DNA of 64,000 nt from Saccharina japonica (GCA_008828725.1 MEHQ01002721.1:722309-786308), one strand, 5' to 3'. Counted from the stretch's first letter, positions 23,875 through 35,181 are shown. The notes: a model not told the origin generated them from the letters alone. A program made the numbers and translations.

Positions 23875-24185
23875 AGATTGGAATATTTTAGGATTGGAAT
23901 ATTTTAGGAGTTGAATAATATACCGGAACTCTAGTATATTGATTCAGAATGGACCAATCAATCAACACAAAATGGATTCAGAGTGAATTTTAACTTCTAT
24001 CGATTCAGAGTGGAGTAAAATTCTGTGGGATTCAGATTGGGACATACTTCTGTGGATTCAGAGTGGACAAATTCTTCTCAAGGATTCAGAATAGAGTGGA
24101 ACGATAGACCGTGGATTCAGAACGGAATACTACTATTAGTACTGTAGACTTCCGTGAGGTCTACGTAATGGATTCAGAGTGGCAA
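23875..24185. repeat. Imperfect tandem repeat of GGATTCAGA(G/A)TGG units
   Basis: GGATTCAGAGTGG or close variants recur about nine times at irregular spacing of 25-50 bp with AT-rich spacers (AATTCTTCTC, TATTTTAGG). No coding frame is evident. Confidence 0.7.
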
Positions 24186-24299
24186 TACACCAAGCTGATC
24201 GTGGTTTTTAACACTTGATCGAGGGTTCGAGTCTGATTCTTAACACGCAGGCAAAAGGGTAGGTTTACTGGAATTGTCGAAAAGTTTTTTTTTTCAATC

Positions 24300-24389
24300 A
24301 TGTCGCTGGCTTATGGCACCACATACATGCCGGTCATTTCCGCTCGTGCTGGCTTATGGCACCACATACATGCCGGTCATTTCCGCTCG
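24300..24389. repeat. Direct repeat of a 43-bp segment
   Basis: CTGGCTTATGGCACCACATA, then CATGCCGGTCATTTCCGCTCG, occurs twice back to back (about 24305 and 24348). Confidence 0.85.
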
Positions 24390-24417
24390 AAAACAAAAAT
24401 CCAAACTCAGTCCCATA

Positions 24418-24593
24418 CAGTACAGGACACCAAATAAGAAACAGGCTAATAAGAAAGCCAGGCTGAAATGTAGAGGAAAATAAGAAATTCGGGATTCTTT
24501 ATATTGAAATTGGTGTAGAAAGCACCCTCTCAAATAAGAAATCCCGCCTGGAACAGACTACCTGTTTCTTATTACTGTAGGTGTCCTGTACTG
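24418..24593. mobile_element. Tc1/mariner-type MITE, 176 bp, TA target duplication
   Basis: Termini CAGTACAGGACACC and GGTGTCCTGTACTG are perfect inverted repeats, extending imperfectly through AATAAGAAACAGG and CCTGTTTCTTATT. A TA flanks each end (24416-24417 and 24594-24595). Size, CAG-start termini and TA duplication fit a non-autonomous Tc1/mariner element. A second copy lies at 37946-38125. Confidence 0.85.
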
Positions 24594-24719
24594 TATTAAT
24601 AATAAAACAATAATACTAATGGTGGGAATGTGGAGAAGGAGATATAACTTTTCCTACCGCAAGTTTTTCCGGACAATTTCCCCCCTAGGGGGTGTTAGCG
24701 TTTACTTTGTGCATAGTTA

Positions 24720-25150
24720 ATAATCTAGAATAAATAAACAAGCCTTTAAAAAGCAACGCTGATTCATTCGACGAAGAAAAAAGAAACTAAGAATAAGCAA
24801 CTTCTGCATGCCATCATGCACATACATACTATGGTCGGTTAGACCAAGGGGTGCAAAGTTCCTAAGGGCCCTCTTGAGCGGTTACTTTGTGGTTAATAGT
24901 ACCAATCTGACCCGAAATATAATAAACGTTTCGATTGAATGTTAATATACAAACGATGCTTATATTTCGGAACAAGAGGGGTGGTAGAACTATTAATTAA
25001 GCATTTAAAAGTAACGTTGATTCATTCAACGAAGGAAAAAAAACAGAAATACGAGCAACTTTTTGTAGATAATTATATACATCATATACATCATATACAT
25101 TATATACATTATATACATTATATACTATGGTGGTTAAAACCAAGGGATGA
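24720..25150. repeat. Tandem duplicate of about 140 bp
   Basis: AAGCAACGCTGATTCATTCG in the first copy (near 24757) and AAGTAACGTTGATTCATTCA in the second (near 25008) start parallel stretches that end in ATACTATGGT(C/G)G(G)TTA(G/A)A followed by ACCAAGGG. The second copy has an expanded CATATACAT/TATATACAT microsatellite. Confidence 0.65.
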
Positions 25151-25176
25151 ACAACAATTGTCAATTTTTAGACCGC

Positions 25177-25297
25177 TATTACGGGCAAGGGCCATAGTAA
25201 ATACTAGTAAATAGGACCTACGGGACGCACAAAAACCTATATATTTCCCTATTTTTTACCAACAATATTTGGTCCTATTTACTATGGTCCTCTGTAA
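25177..25297. mobile_element. MITE-A copy
   Basis: The left end TATTACGGGCAAGGGCCATA and right end TTTACTATGGTCCTCTGTAA flank the conserved core CACAAAAACCTATATATTTC. No coding content. Confidence 0.75.
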
Positions 25298-25448
25298 CAT
25301 TACGTCCGGGGCTGCAAAAGGGTTCTATCTTCAGAGGGAACACAGCAACGGCCACTGGGTGATTGGGGCATGGCACAAATTGGTGTTCGACAGTTACAAT
25401 GCAAGGAGTCGTCGTACGGCACTGGTGTGTACAACAAGCATCATGATC

Positions 25449-25569
25449 CTATTACGGAGGATCATAGTAACTAGGACCTTCGGTATACACAAAAACCTAT
25501 GTATTTGCCTATTTTTACCAACAATATTTGGTCCTATTTACTAGTGTTTACTATGGTCCTCCGTGATAG
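25449..25569. mobile_element. MITE-A copy, complete
   Basis: TATTACGGAGGATCATAGTA at the left and TACTATGGTCCTCCGTGATA at the right are near-perfect inverted repeats. The core CACAAAAACCTATGTATTTG is conserved. This is the best-preserved copy in the window. Confidence 0.85.
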
Positions 25570-25739
25570 CCGTAATGCCTGGGCGCCCACGCTGCTCTCG
25601 TAAAGACGCCTGATGGAACACCAAAGCTGGCATTGTTTTAAGGTCGTAAATACAATCCATCCTAGTACACGTACGTACATATTTTATACCTGGTAAAACT
25701 TCGGCCGCAAAATATGTATGATATCCCCGATTACTATGA

Positions 25740-25842
25740 CGGGGGAACGTAGTAAACAGGACCAAATCTTGACAGTAAAAATAGGGAAATATATGATTTT
25801 TTTTTCATGTGTACCCCGTAGTGTTGACATTAGAGCCCAGAC
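25740..25842. mobile_element. MITE-A copy, right end degraded
   Basis: GGGGGAACGTAGTAAACAGG, then ACCAAATCTTGACAGTAAAA and CATGTGTACCCCGTAG match the family in the reverse orientation. The far inverted end is not recognisable. Confidence 0.6.
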
Positions 25843-26042
25843 TCGTACCACGAAAGGGGTACGGAGCGCTTTTCGGGCAACACACTTCTGGCTGCTTATT
25901 ACCGACTATTAGTGACTTATGTCTGACAACTACTGACTACTCTACGACGCACTGACTATCTTTTTACTATTGGTAACTATTGACGACTACTATATTATTG
26001 ACTATTTTTGACTACTGGCGACTACGTATTATTGGTGGCTCC

Positions 26043-26527
26043 TACTAGGGGGGACCATAGTGCCCGGTCGCCCCGGTGGTCTAACTGGTAGCCACGAAGC
26101 CTGTAGGGCCGGATGTCGAGGGTTCGATTCTCCCCATGGAGGTTTTTATTCTCAAATGACACCGACTGTGCTGTCGAGAGCGCATATTATTATAGCGTGG
26201 GTAAGCAAAATTCGACGAAAGTTGACGAGGGAAGAAAGTGCTGAAATCTTCCCGCGATAAAAATGCAAGGCAAGGACCGTAGTGGGGGAGGAGGGAGAGG
26301 AGCCAGGAGCCTACTTTGTGACCCCGGATCTGAGTTACGACTAGGGAGAGAGAAAGACGGAAGTGCGAAGATAATGAATGGGATGGAAAAAAAAAAAAAA
26401 AAATAGTAAACAGGACCAAATATTGTTAGCGAACAAAAAAAGGAATACCTACGCCCACCTGGTAGGCTTTTGTGTGTACGTACCGCAGGTCCCTACCAGG
26501 TATTTTTACTATGGCCCCCAGTAATAG
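26043..26527. mobile_element. MITE-A copy split by SINE-A
   Basis: The left end CTAGGGGGGACCATAG stops at 26060. The element continues after the SINE as ATAGTAAACAGGACCAAATA at 26403 and ends with ACTATGGCCCCCAGTAATAG. ATAG is present on both sides of the SINE. Confidence 0.8.
26061..26402 (+). mobile_element. SINE-A1, tRNA-derived, full length with poly-A tail
   Basis: The head GGTCGCCCCGGTGGTCTAAC is tRNA-like: an A-box-like TGGTCTAACTGGTA lies 5' of a B box GGTTCGATTCT, the internal Pol III promoter layout. The body runs through CGCGATAAAAATGCAAGGCA and GTGACCCCGGATCTGAGTTA and ends GGGATGG followed by an A tract. Length is about 340 bp. ATAG flanks both ends as a short target duplication. 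Other copies share all parts, so this is a retroposed family and not a tRNA gene; the cloverleaf is not preserved. Confidence 0.85.
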
Positions 26528-26977
26528 CAATACAAACAGCAGTGGTGATCGTAACTCAGATCTGGGGCCACAAGTAGGCCCTTCTCCCTCCTACTCCCCC
26601 GCTACGGTTGGTTGGTATCTCGCATTTTTCATAGCGAGGAGACTTTGGGCCCTTCTTCCCTCGCCGACTCGCATCCATGTATTGGTATGAATAATACTGA
26701 TGTATGCTAATTTAGAAGGCCGCCCTACGTACGTAAAATATACCAGAGGTAGGGACAGTATGCCTTACTTTTGAGCTGGTTGGAGCCGGAGATCCTACGA
26801 ATAGAAAAAGGCCGCCAAGAAAAGTCAAGAGTACGTACGAGGGCATGCGTTATTTGAGAGCTGGGTGAACCCGGAGATCCTGTACGCAGAAAATCTGAAG
26901 CCGGACAGATATCCTGCACAAGACCTAAAGCCGTACGTAGGAGATCCGCGTATTTAGTCCGCGCCCGGAAATCTCCG

Positions 26978-26979
<2 letters not shown>

Positions 26980-27040
<61 letters not shown>

Positions 27041-27041
27041 T
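26980..27041. repeat. (TTA)n microsatellite
   Basis: About 20 perfect TTA/ATT triplets form a pure trinucleotide tract. The minus strand reads poly-Ile here, with no other coding evidence. Confidence 0.95.
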
Positions 27042-27375
27042 TATGATGCCTCCTCCGACCAGCGCACACGCTTGACGCCAGTTACAAATATCAAATATCC
27101 ACTATTAACATATACGTACGTATCATAGCAGCGCGAGTTGCTAAAATAGCGAGAAGAGCTGTATCATATATACATTTAATGTTATTAGGCGGGACTCATT
27201 GGCAAAGATGTCGGTTGTCAGACTTTGAACTTTGAACCCCTTGACAGACAACAATTCACCAAACACTAAAGACAGACAGCCTTGACAAGAAAAAGCAGGG
27301 GACAAAAAAACAAATCCCCGGTTTTCAAAAACGCCGTACAAAATCACTGAAAACTGGCGTTCCTTCTAGAAAAAC

Positions 27376-28762
27376 CAGGGACTATCATGGTGCCGCAGGC
27401 ACCGTGTGGGACGGGACGGGAGTGATTAGCCCGCCGCAGGCGGAAACTTTTTGGGCTCCCGTTGTCAACGGGACGGGATCCCATCGTCAGTTTTTCTGCT
27501 CCCGTTGTGACGGGATGGGACGGGACTATTTGCGTCTAGACGGGACGGGAACGGGACGGGAAATGTCCCATGCTTTCTAGACGGGACGGTAACGGGACGG
27601 GAAATGTCCACATGCTTTCTAAACGGGACGAGAACGGGACGGGAAGCTGGGAGTTTTTAATTGATGGGGACGGGACGGGAATCGAATATGGCTCCGATCT
27701 TTCAGACGGGATGGGATGGGACTATCACGTTTTATAGTGGGACGGGAAACAATGGGAAAATTGTCATTGTCAATGGGAAAGACAACGGGAAAGGCAATGG
27801 GAAAATTGCCAGTGTCGATGGGAAAGACGACGGGAAGCCCACTGGGGATATGTGGGACGTTGTCAACGGGACATAAATGCTCAACGGGACGTACACCCCG
27901 CCTCCCCCAAGCCTCGACGCGGGCAGCTTTCGTTTCACCATGCACTTCACGTTCTTCTTGTCCACAGCTGGCTCGAACTCCACGCAATACTTCCAAATCC
28001 CTGACGTCTGCTTGTTTCTCCCAACGCCTGCACCCATCTTATTCACGGGAGTACCACTGATCGCAAATGACCGACTTGGCTGTGCCGGAGGCTCAGAAGC
28101 CGAGCCACCACCGGCCGATTCCGCCATGAGGAACGTGTGTGTGTGGGGCGTGTGTGGTGCGTGTGTGGTGCGTCTCTCTCCAAAAGTGAAAAAATAAAAA
28201 AATAAAAATGGGAGAGCTGACAGCGTACCACAACAATAAATAATTAAATCCAAGATTCACATATAATATGAATAAATATGAAATACTCGTACAACTTCTA
28301 CTGAAACTGAGACAAGTGGGAAGTGCAAATGGGAGATTTGGGAGGTTGAGTGGGAAGCGCAAATGGGAGGAAGATGGGAACTGACAATGGGAGCAGCATG
28401 TCCACAATGGTCATGGGAACGGGAGTACGGGGATAGCGGGACGGGAAGCAAGTGGGACGGTATAAGTTATCCTGCCAACGGGATGGGAAGTGATGGGACG
28501 GGAGAAAGTATCCTGCCAACGGGATGGGAAGAGATGGGACGGGAGAAAGTATCCGACGATGGGATGGGAAGCAAGGTGGGGACGGGAGGACGGGAGGATA
28601 CTATTTCGGCCATATGGGACGGAAATGGGTAGGAAAAACATGATGGGATGGGACGGGAGGTCGTGGACGGGAGACATTTCACGATGGGACGGGACGGGAA
28701 TACCCGTCCCGTCCCGTTCTCTATGGGAATTCCCGTCCCGTTGACTCCCATGATAGTCCTTG
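27376..28762 (-). mobile_element. hAT element 1, non-autonomous, 8-bp target duplication
   Basis: Ends are CAGGGACTATCATGG (27376-27390) and the complement of CAAGGACTATCATGG (28748-28762). The perfect 8-bp duplication AGAAAAAC lies outside both (27368-27375 and 28763-28770). CAGGG/CAAGG termini with 8-bp duplications define the hAT superfamily. Both subterminal zones are packed with GGGACGGGA repeats, in the range expected for transposase-binding arrays. The interior keeps a transposase start on the minus strand but no catalytic core, so it is an internal-deletion derivative. Confidence 0.92.
27880..28127 (-). pseudogene. hAT transposase N-terminus with partial BED zinc finger
   Basis: From an ATG at 28127 (MAESAGGGSASEPPAQ) the minus strand encodes a Ser/Pro-rich leader, then SGIWKYCVEFEPAVDKKNVKC. 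The W-K-Y ... K-C layout is the start of a BED finger, the DNA-binding domain usual at the N-terminus of hAT transposases. The second cysteine and the histidine pair are missing: after KC the frame gives MVKRKLPAS and then merges with the GGGACGGGA repeats. It is therefore a fragment, cut by the internal deletion or by an intron whose other exons were lost. Confidence 0.6.
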
Positions 28763-29069
28763 AGAAAAACGAGGGGTTTCCACATGAGTTCTGGAGGAAT
28801 TATCATACCGGGGATAGGGGACATTTTGGCTTGACAACGCCAAAGGCCTTGACAGACAACCTTGACGCTTGACAAACTTGACACTTGACCGTCAACCGAC
28901 ATATTTGCTCATTGGAGCACGACTATAATACGGGGACATTTAGAAGCCGTCCCCGTATTTCAGGCCTTGCGTTTCGGGTCGGGGGTTTTTACAGCGTCAT
29001 CTTGCGAAAAATTCTGGACAGCAGGCAGGCTCGTGCGTGTCTACAAATAAACACTCCCTGTCGCTGTCA

Positions 29070-29225
29070 TTAATAATAGCTGAAAGCCCTGCACACGACT
29101 CTCTGGTTGCAGCACCACCTTGCAAAATTACTGTACAAATCGAAAAAAATACACTGTTTTCGACGTTTTTTACTTGGTTTTAATATACCCCTGTCTTGAT
29201 ACTCGAAAAAAAATGTGTGGATTCG
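29070..29225. other. Short low-copy stretch
   Basis: Between hAT element 1 and the first family B copy there is AT-rich sequence with no recognised feature. Confidence 0.4.
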
Positions 29226-29227
29226 TT

Positions 29228-29712
29228 TTTGGTTTTTCGTGTGCTCTCCTCGGTGGCGTTGTAAATGGCTGTCCTTTCCTGTCGTTCTTAGTCTTGCTCT
29301 GTTGGCGCTGTTTTCGGTCCATTTCATTTGGTTTTTTATTGGATGTCGCATTTCCTCTGGGAGAAGCACGACACTTTCTTTCTTTTATTTTGTCATGTTT
29401 TGTTTGGTTGCTTGATTGTTGATTTGCTTCAGTATATTTACTTTTCATTCTTTTTTCCTTTTCGCTTTTTTTCTTTTTTCTCTTTTTTTCTCTTGCATGC
29501 ACCTGGATTGCTAGCAGGGTAGGTCTTGCCTGTCGTATATGGCATTGCATTGTCTGCTCTGCTTACTGCACTGAGCGTAGTATCTCTGTGTCGTAGTTTT
29601 GTGACCACAGAACTGGTACCTTTTTAGGATGAAGAATCGGCACGGACACTGGGTGTGCTGGATGTCGACGGGTAGAAAGGAAGGTTTAATGTGAAGAACA
29701 CACACACACTAC
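29228..29712 (+). mobile_element. Family B retroposon, longest copy
   Basis: This copy includes an upstream part (GTTTTCGGTCCATTTCATTT, then CTCTGGGAGAAGCACGACAC) shared only with 56745-57215, a pyrimidine-rich stretch, and the common body: CCTGGATTGCTAGCAGGGTA, GCACTGAGCGTAGTATCTC, GGATGAAGAATCGGCACGGA and GGTTTAATGTGAAGAACACA ending in (CA)n. The TTGCTAGCAGGGTA segment resembles a tRNA A box. A simple-repeat 3' tail and frequent 5' truncation indicate retroposition. There is no coding capacity of its own. Confidence 0.75.
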
Positions 29713-29811
29713 CTATTTATACATATACATGCAGGCAGTTTCGACTAAAACCTCGACCTCACGGCTGATGTTTTTCTCAATTATGTTTTGCAAGGTGGTG
29801 GTGTGTGTGTG

Positions 29812-30100
29812 TGTGTGTTCTTCACATTAAACCTTCCTTTCTACCCGTCGACATCCAGCACACCCAGTGTCCGTGCCGATTCTTCATCCTAAAAAGGTAC
29901 CAGTTCTGTGGTCACAAAACTACGACACAGAGATACTACGCTCAGTGCAGTAAGCAGAGCAGACAATGCAATGCCATATACGACAGGAAAGACCTACCCT
30001 GCTATAGTAGCAGTCCAGGTACATGCAAGAGAAAAAAAGAGAAAAAGAAAAAAGCGAAAAGGAAAAAATAATAAAAAGTAAATATACTGAAGCAAATCAA
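29812..30100 (-). mobile_element. Family B retroposon, inverted copy
   Basis: It reads, inverted, from GTGTGTTCTTCACATTAAAC to the TTTAGTATATTTAC-side flank. With the copy ending at 29712 it forms a large inverted repeat separated by about 100 bp. It is also the first of two units of a 508-bp direct duplication. Confidence 0.8.
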
Positions 30101-30296
30101 CAATCCTAGGTGTTGCTGTTATTAAATAGAGCCTCTCCACAGACAGGTCGAAGGGGTCGGACGCACGACAGACGACAAAGGGGTCGTACAGCAGTATCAT
30201 GGGCACGACAGACGACGAACGGGGTTTTTCAGCAGGAGCGACCGAGGGACGACAGAGGGTGCATGAATCCCAAGTCGCGCTCGCGGATATATGTGT

Positions 30297-30607
30297 GTGT
30301 GTGTTCTTCACATTAAACCTTCCTTTCTACCCGTCGACATCCAGCACACCCAGTGTCCGTGCCGATTCTTCATCCTAAAAAGGTACCAGTTCTGTGGTCA
30401 CAAAACTACGACACAGAGATACTACGCTCGGTGCAGTAAGCAGAGCAGACAATGGAATGCCATATACGACAGGCAAGACCTACCCTGCTAGCAATCCAGG
30501 TGCATGAAAGAGAAAAAAGAGAAAAAACAAAGAACAGAAAAAGCGAAAAGGAAAAAATAAAGAATGAAAAATAAACATATAAAAAGTAAATATACTGAAG
30601 CAAATCA
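30297..30607 (-). mobile_element. Family B retroposon, inverted copy
   Basis: Second B copy in the tandem duplication, with the same (GT)n start, GGTACCAGTTCTGTGGTCAC and CCTACCCTGCTAGCAATCCA landmarks. Confidence 0.85.
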
Positions 30608-30804
30608 ACAATCCTAGGTGTTGCTGTTATTAAATAGAGCCTCTCCACAGACAGGTCGAAGGGGTCGGACGCACGACAGACGACAAAGGGGTCGTACAGC
30701 AGTATCATGGGCACGACAGACGACGAACGGGGTTTTTCAGCAGGAGCGACCGAGGGACGACAGAGGGTGCATGAATCCCAAGTCGCGCTCGCGGATATAT
30801 GTGT

Positions 30805-30990
30805 GTGTGTGTTCTTCACATTAAACCTTCCTTTCTACCCGTCGACATCCAGCACACCCAGTGTCCGTGCCGATTCTTCATCCTAAAAAGGTACCAGTTC
30901 TGTGGTCACAAAACCACGACACAGAGATACTACGCTCGGTGCAGTAAGCAGAGCAGACAATGGAATGCCATATACGACAGGCAAGACCTA
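30805..30990 (-). mobile_element. Family B retroposon, inverted and truncated copy
   Basis: It matches the other inverted copies from the (GT)n start to GACAGGCAAGACCTA near 30990, then turns into unrelated sequence. Confidence 0.8.
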
Positions 30991-31570
30991 TACAAGTAAG
31001 TGGATGGGGTGGGCTGTAGCAATGGATATCGAACGACAATCTGATATGATACGATACTTTATGATATGAAAATAACATACGATAGCGACAAACGAAAAAA
31101 CTACTCGAGACTCGATTCCGTATCGTATTGGAAATATCAGATAGTCGGTCGACATCCAGCAGAGCATTACGCCTGCCCGCCCGCCCAATTCGCAATCCGC
31201 ACGCACGACTGACGGGCACTTAACGTCAACCATCTGACAACATATCGAAAAATGAAAAATATTATCGATACGATTGCGATACTCGATATCGTATATATAT
31301 ATCAGATTATCGTTCGATTTTTATCACAACGCTTGCTCCATCCGTAATCCGCACACACACGCCAGAGTACGCGAATGTGCAGCTTTCGCACAATAACCTT
31401 AAGGTACGGCAGCCTTCGGCGGAAAGTATGGGTATGAGGCCACCAAACCTCCCAGGTGATAAACGTAACAGCAATACAAGATCAAAACAACAGACAGAAA
31501 GTATGGGTGATATCACCAGCAACGGATGGAGGCCTCATTCCAACCCAATACTTTCATAATGGCAGAATAC

Positions 31571-33093
31571 CAAGGCTTATCACGGTATTTTGGCGGGACG
31601 GTAACGACGGTAACGGCGGGACGGGACGGTTAAACCGTCGTTAAACTGTTCCCGTCGTCCCGTCAAATCCCGTCCCGTCCCGTCCCGCCGACAAATATCC
31701 AACCGTTGAACTTTACCGTCCCGTCCCGTCATCGAAATCTGCCCCGTTGAACTTTACCGTCCCGTCCCGCCAAGAAAATCGCTCCCGTTGAAAATTACCG
31801 TCCCGTCCCGTCGATATAATGTAATTTACCGTCCCGTCCCGTCATGCGCCGTTGTCTTTACCGTCCCGTCCCGCCGACAAAACTTGTCTCTCCCGCCAAG
31901 ATTCACACCTGCCCGTTGTCTCTTCCCGTCATTCCCACCAAGAATCTACGAATGTGCAAAAATTGTTTTTTCACACTGGTACTACATTAAAATTAAATCA
32001 AAGTGATACGAATTACGAATTTACGGAATTACGAAATACGAAAATTCCGAAATATGAAACATCAAAATATCAAAATATGAAATAATGAAATAACAAAAAT
32101 TTGAATTTACGAATTTACGATGGATGTAGTAGTAGACGCCAAGACGGGGGGGTGGTAGTGTCGGCTCGCTGGCCACATGTCGGACTGTTGGCTCGACTGT
32201 ATCTGGGGATCGACACCACCAGTTGTCAAGCAGAAAGGAACAACTTCTCTGCTCTTTCGGCAGTCGTTAGCCAACTGCGCACCTCCCTTGGGACTGACAA
32301 AATCGAAACGATGATGCTGCTCAAGCTCAACTCGCACTTGATCCCCGGGCTAGCGAAGGTTCTCCAGGATGTAGCGGCGTTAAAGGCTAACTGCGACGTG
32401 GAGGCTGCCGCATCAGTCGCTGCTCAAAACGCTGAGGCTGGCAAGGTTGTTTCTGTGGACGAAGCATGATGAGGATTGCTCTGTACTATTATGTAAATAT
32501 ATACGAGTTCGTAGCGTAATTTGTAAATTGCAAGGTAATTCGGTGCGATTTCGCCGTGCCGGTATAGAATTTATTATGGGAATACGCATTTCAAGATGGC
32601 TTTCTGTTTACGTACGATTCGTACGAGTGTTTATTTTCGTGTGTTCCTCTGGAACAACAACAACTGTTTTGATCCAATGATCCAGTGCCGTCTCTTCCCG
32701 CCGTGAAGAAAAATATTTACCGTCCCGTCCCGTCGTGAAAAATTATTTTTACCGTCCCGTCCCGTCGTGAAAAATTATATTTACCGTCCCCTCCCGTCGT
32801 GAAAAATTATATTTACCGTCCCGTCCCGTCGTGGAAAAAAAATCCGTTGAATTTTACCGTCCCGTCCCGTCGTGAAAATCTACCCCGTTGAAATTACCGT
32901 CCCGTCCCGTTGAGAAATTGTACACCAACCGTCCCGTCCCGTCCCGTCGGAAAACCTGTTTGGTCGTCATTTTACGTCATTTTACCGTCCCGTCCCGTCC
33001 CGTCTTCATTTTATTTCCCGCCAAACAAGTAAAAACAGTACCGTCCCGTCCCATACGTCTCGATATCTCTAGGTACCGTTGGATAAAGCCATC
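31571..33093 (+). mobile_element. hAT element 2, diverged
   Basis: The left end CAAGGCTTATCACGGTA is matched imperfectly at the right by TACCGTTGGATAAAGCCAT. Both subterminal zones are filled with CCGTCCCGTCCCG repeats (31590-31900 and 32690-33060), the same motif as in hAT element 1. No 8-bp duplication is recognisable. The interior encodes the C-terminal end of a hAT transposase. A 50-bp stretch (TGGAGGCCTCATTCCAACCC and onward) lies just outside the left end and again at about 33438-33480. Confidence 0.65.
32130..32469 (+). pseudogene. hAT transposase C-terminal dimerisation region, fragment
   Basis: The frame ending at 32469 contains ARWPHVGLLARLYLGIDTTS, then CQAERNNFSALSAVVSQLRT and KIETMMLLKLN. 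The order L-A-R-x-x-L-x-I-x-x-T-S, then ERxFS, then R-x-x-L and a final L-L-K-x-N is the conserved signature of the hAT family C-terminal dimerisation domain. Upstream the frame has no catalytic DDE core and begins in a poly-G stretch. It is a relic, although the dimerisation block itself has no stop codon. Confidence 0.75.
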
Positions 33094-34552
33094 ACGGCAA
33101 CATCAGTAGTCTTGTTGTATAGTATATGGAAGCACACGCGGGTACCAAGGGGGGTCGACATAATGGCACAACAAGAGTGGATGTAAGAAGGCTGCCCCAT
33201 CCCCTCAGTGGGCTTGGAGAAAGGCCTCGGAAAATCTACTACGAAGTGGAAAGATGTGGAGTATAAAAGCGGACCATCCCACCCACCCAACTTGAGTATA
33301 CTATACTCAACCAGGAGCATTCCCAGAAATAGCATGTATTTATGTCATTGGCATCCAGGTTGTTACCCTCCGTCGGGCATCTAGGACGATGCTCGCAGGA
33401 GGGTGATAATCAGGGGTGAGAGTCTCCAGCAACGACTGGAGGCCTCATTCCAACCCAATACTTTCATAATGGCAGAATACATCAGTAATCCGCACACACA
33501 CGAACTGGCCATCCATCCACCATCCACCCCTCTGTCGTCTGTCGTCCGTAGTCGACACGATTCCGAAACAGCAGTTAGTAGTCGATAATGTATGTCGTGA
33601 TTTTTCGGTGAGTATCAGCGAAAAAAAAACAGGGAGCAGCAGCAAGCACTGCCACCGCTACCGCCGCCACCACCGCGTTGGAGGCGAAACGTTTTCGATG
33701 TATACGATGTATCGAAGTTCCATGTTTCGATATTCGATAGTCGGTACGTCGAAACATTTCGTTCATTATCAGCAACAACAACAAAAAAGACGGGGATGAC
33801 CAGGCGTTGGGGAGGCAAAAACGTGTTCGTTACGATATACCAGTCAGTATCGTATATCGAAAACCGATATTCGATATATATCGTTTACGTACATGTATCG
33901 AAACTTGCGATACGATATCCGACACTAGACGGGCTGACCCTGCTACAAAATTTACTACCTGGTTTGGCGTGAGTAGGGTCAACTTATTCACGCCTCGCAC
34001 ACATAATCGATTCCCATTTCATGATCTTCATGATCTATGTAATAGACCTTCGAGGGTAGATACATTCCAGATCTGTATGATCTGTATGATCTAGCCCATG
34101 TCACCGGGTGGGAGCCGCACAACCTGCATGATACAGGACATGTTTCCTGGGTGGGAGGATCTGTACGACCGTATACAAGTATATATATACCAGGTATATT
34201 GAAAAAAATAAAAACGACAGCTGTGAGATCGAGGATTTCGTCGAAAGTCATCATATGTATGTCCTGCACAGCATGTAATATTCTGCAGGTTAGGGATCTG
34301 CTGTATGACAGATTATCTACTATCTGCAGGTGTCAGCTTTCTGCCGTCCACCCCTCCGTGTAAACTCACAGCAGTCGTAGGGGAACAGCTAGCGAGCTCG
34401 AGATCGACAGATAGGTGACCGAACCCAGTGCGACGAAAACCCTCGGGTGTAAAGCGTGAAGAAAGGGGGGGGGTCTGTCTTATCTGCATGCTGCTTCGGG
34501 GGGGGCTATTGTTATAAGCAGAACCCCAAGATGGGCTCCAATACCGTATACA

Positions 34553-34848
34553 GCGACGTGTGCTACGATAGAGGTACTCACTACTACTGTAGCACTTTTT
34601 GGCTGAAATGGTTTCTGAATGGTTGCGCGCGCCTTAACCCAAAATCGTCGGACTTTTCATTCTTGTGTTGCAATATTGTTACTGTGTTTATGTATACTTA
34701 GGCCATCGTATTGTTCATCGGGTACAATTTTTATTTTCTTCGGAAATCAGTTTTTGGGTGAGGTACAGAGAGCTCCTCAAGTGATAAGTGACCACCCTTA
34801 GAAGGCAAAAACATGGTGCACCTCTACTACCGCCGTAGCATGCGTCCA
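34553..34848. mobile_element. MITE-E copy
   Basis: GACGTGTGCTACGATAGAGG at the left and CCGTAGCATGCGTCC at the right are the family's inverted ends. Internal landmarks GCACTTTTTGGCTGAAATGG and AAAATCGTCGGACTTTTCAT match the 20844-21088 copy. It contains an extra stretch (TTGTTCATCGGGTACAATTT) shared with 49700-49855. Confidence 0.7.
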
Positions 34849-35181
34849 GGCCCCCTCTACCAGCATCCTCCCATCTTTACTATTATAACCATACCAGTAT
34901 GTGGGTCTGATCACTATGTCCCCTCGTAATACGTACGTACGTAGGGCTCTCCGGTCTCTGGAGAAAAGCTCTCGCTAGGAATTCGCGCTGGGGGGGGGGG
35001 GGGGGGTTTGTAACTGTCGTCAACCGTTGGTGAGAACTTAAGAGGGGTCGTCTTGTCATACATATTCATTATCAACATAATTATTATGGCGTACGGCAGA
35101 GCCGGTTTCCCGCGGGGCATACCGAAACCGGCAAAGTTGTGAAGGTTTGTTTGGACATCGTCATCACTACCGAAGCTTACC

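Larger units (their letters stand above)
29812..30824. repeat. 508-bp direct tandem duplication carrying family B plus unique spacer
   Basis: A unit made of an inverted family B copy and a 190-bp spacer (CCTAGGTGTTGCTGTTATTA to CGCGCTCGCGGATATATGTG) is present at about 29800-30300 and 30300-30810, followed by a third, truncated B copy. The spacers look identical, and the B parts differ by a few bases and an inserted AAAACAAAGAAC stretch. Confidence 0.85.

Noticed and set aside
26061-26150. Functional tRNA gene at the head of SINE-A
   Set aside because: A and B boxes are present, but acceptor, D and anticodon stems do not pair and the same head recurs in many retroposed copies with poly-A tails.
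31140-31233. Minus-strand MVDVKCPSVVRADC resembling the end of an EsV-1-7 repeat
   Set aside because: Only the MVDV motif matches; the following cysteine spacing does not fit and there are no splice signals. Probably chance.
31516-33480. CAGAATAC (31563-31570 and 33473-33480) as the target duplication of hAT element 2
   Set aside because: The right copy lies about 380 bp beyond the matching terminus and is part of a 50-bp repeat present on both sides, so it is not a simple 8-bp duplication.
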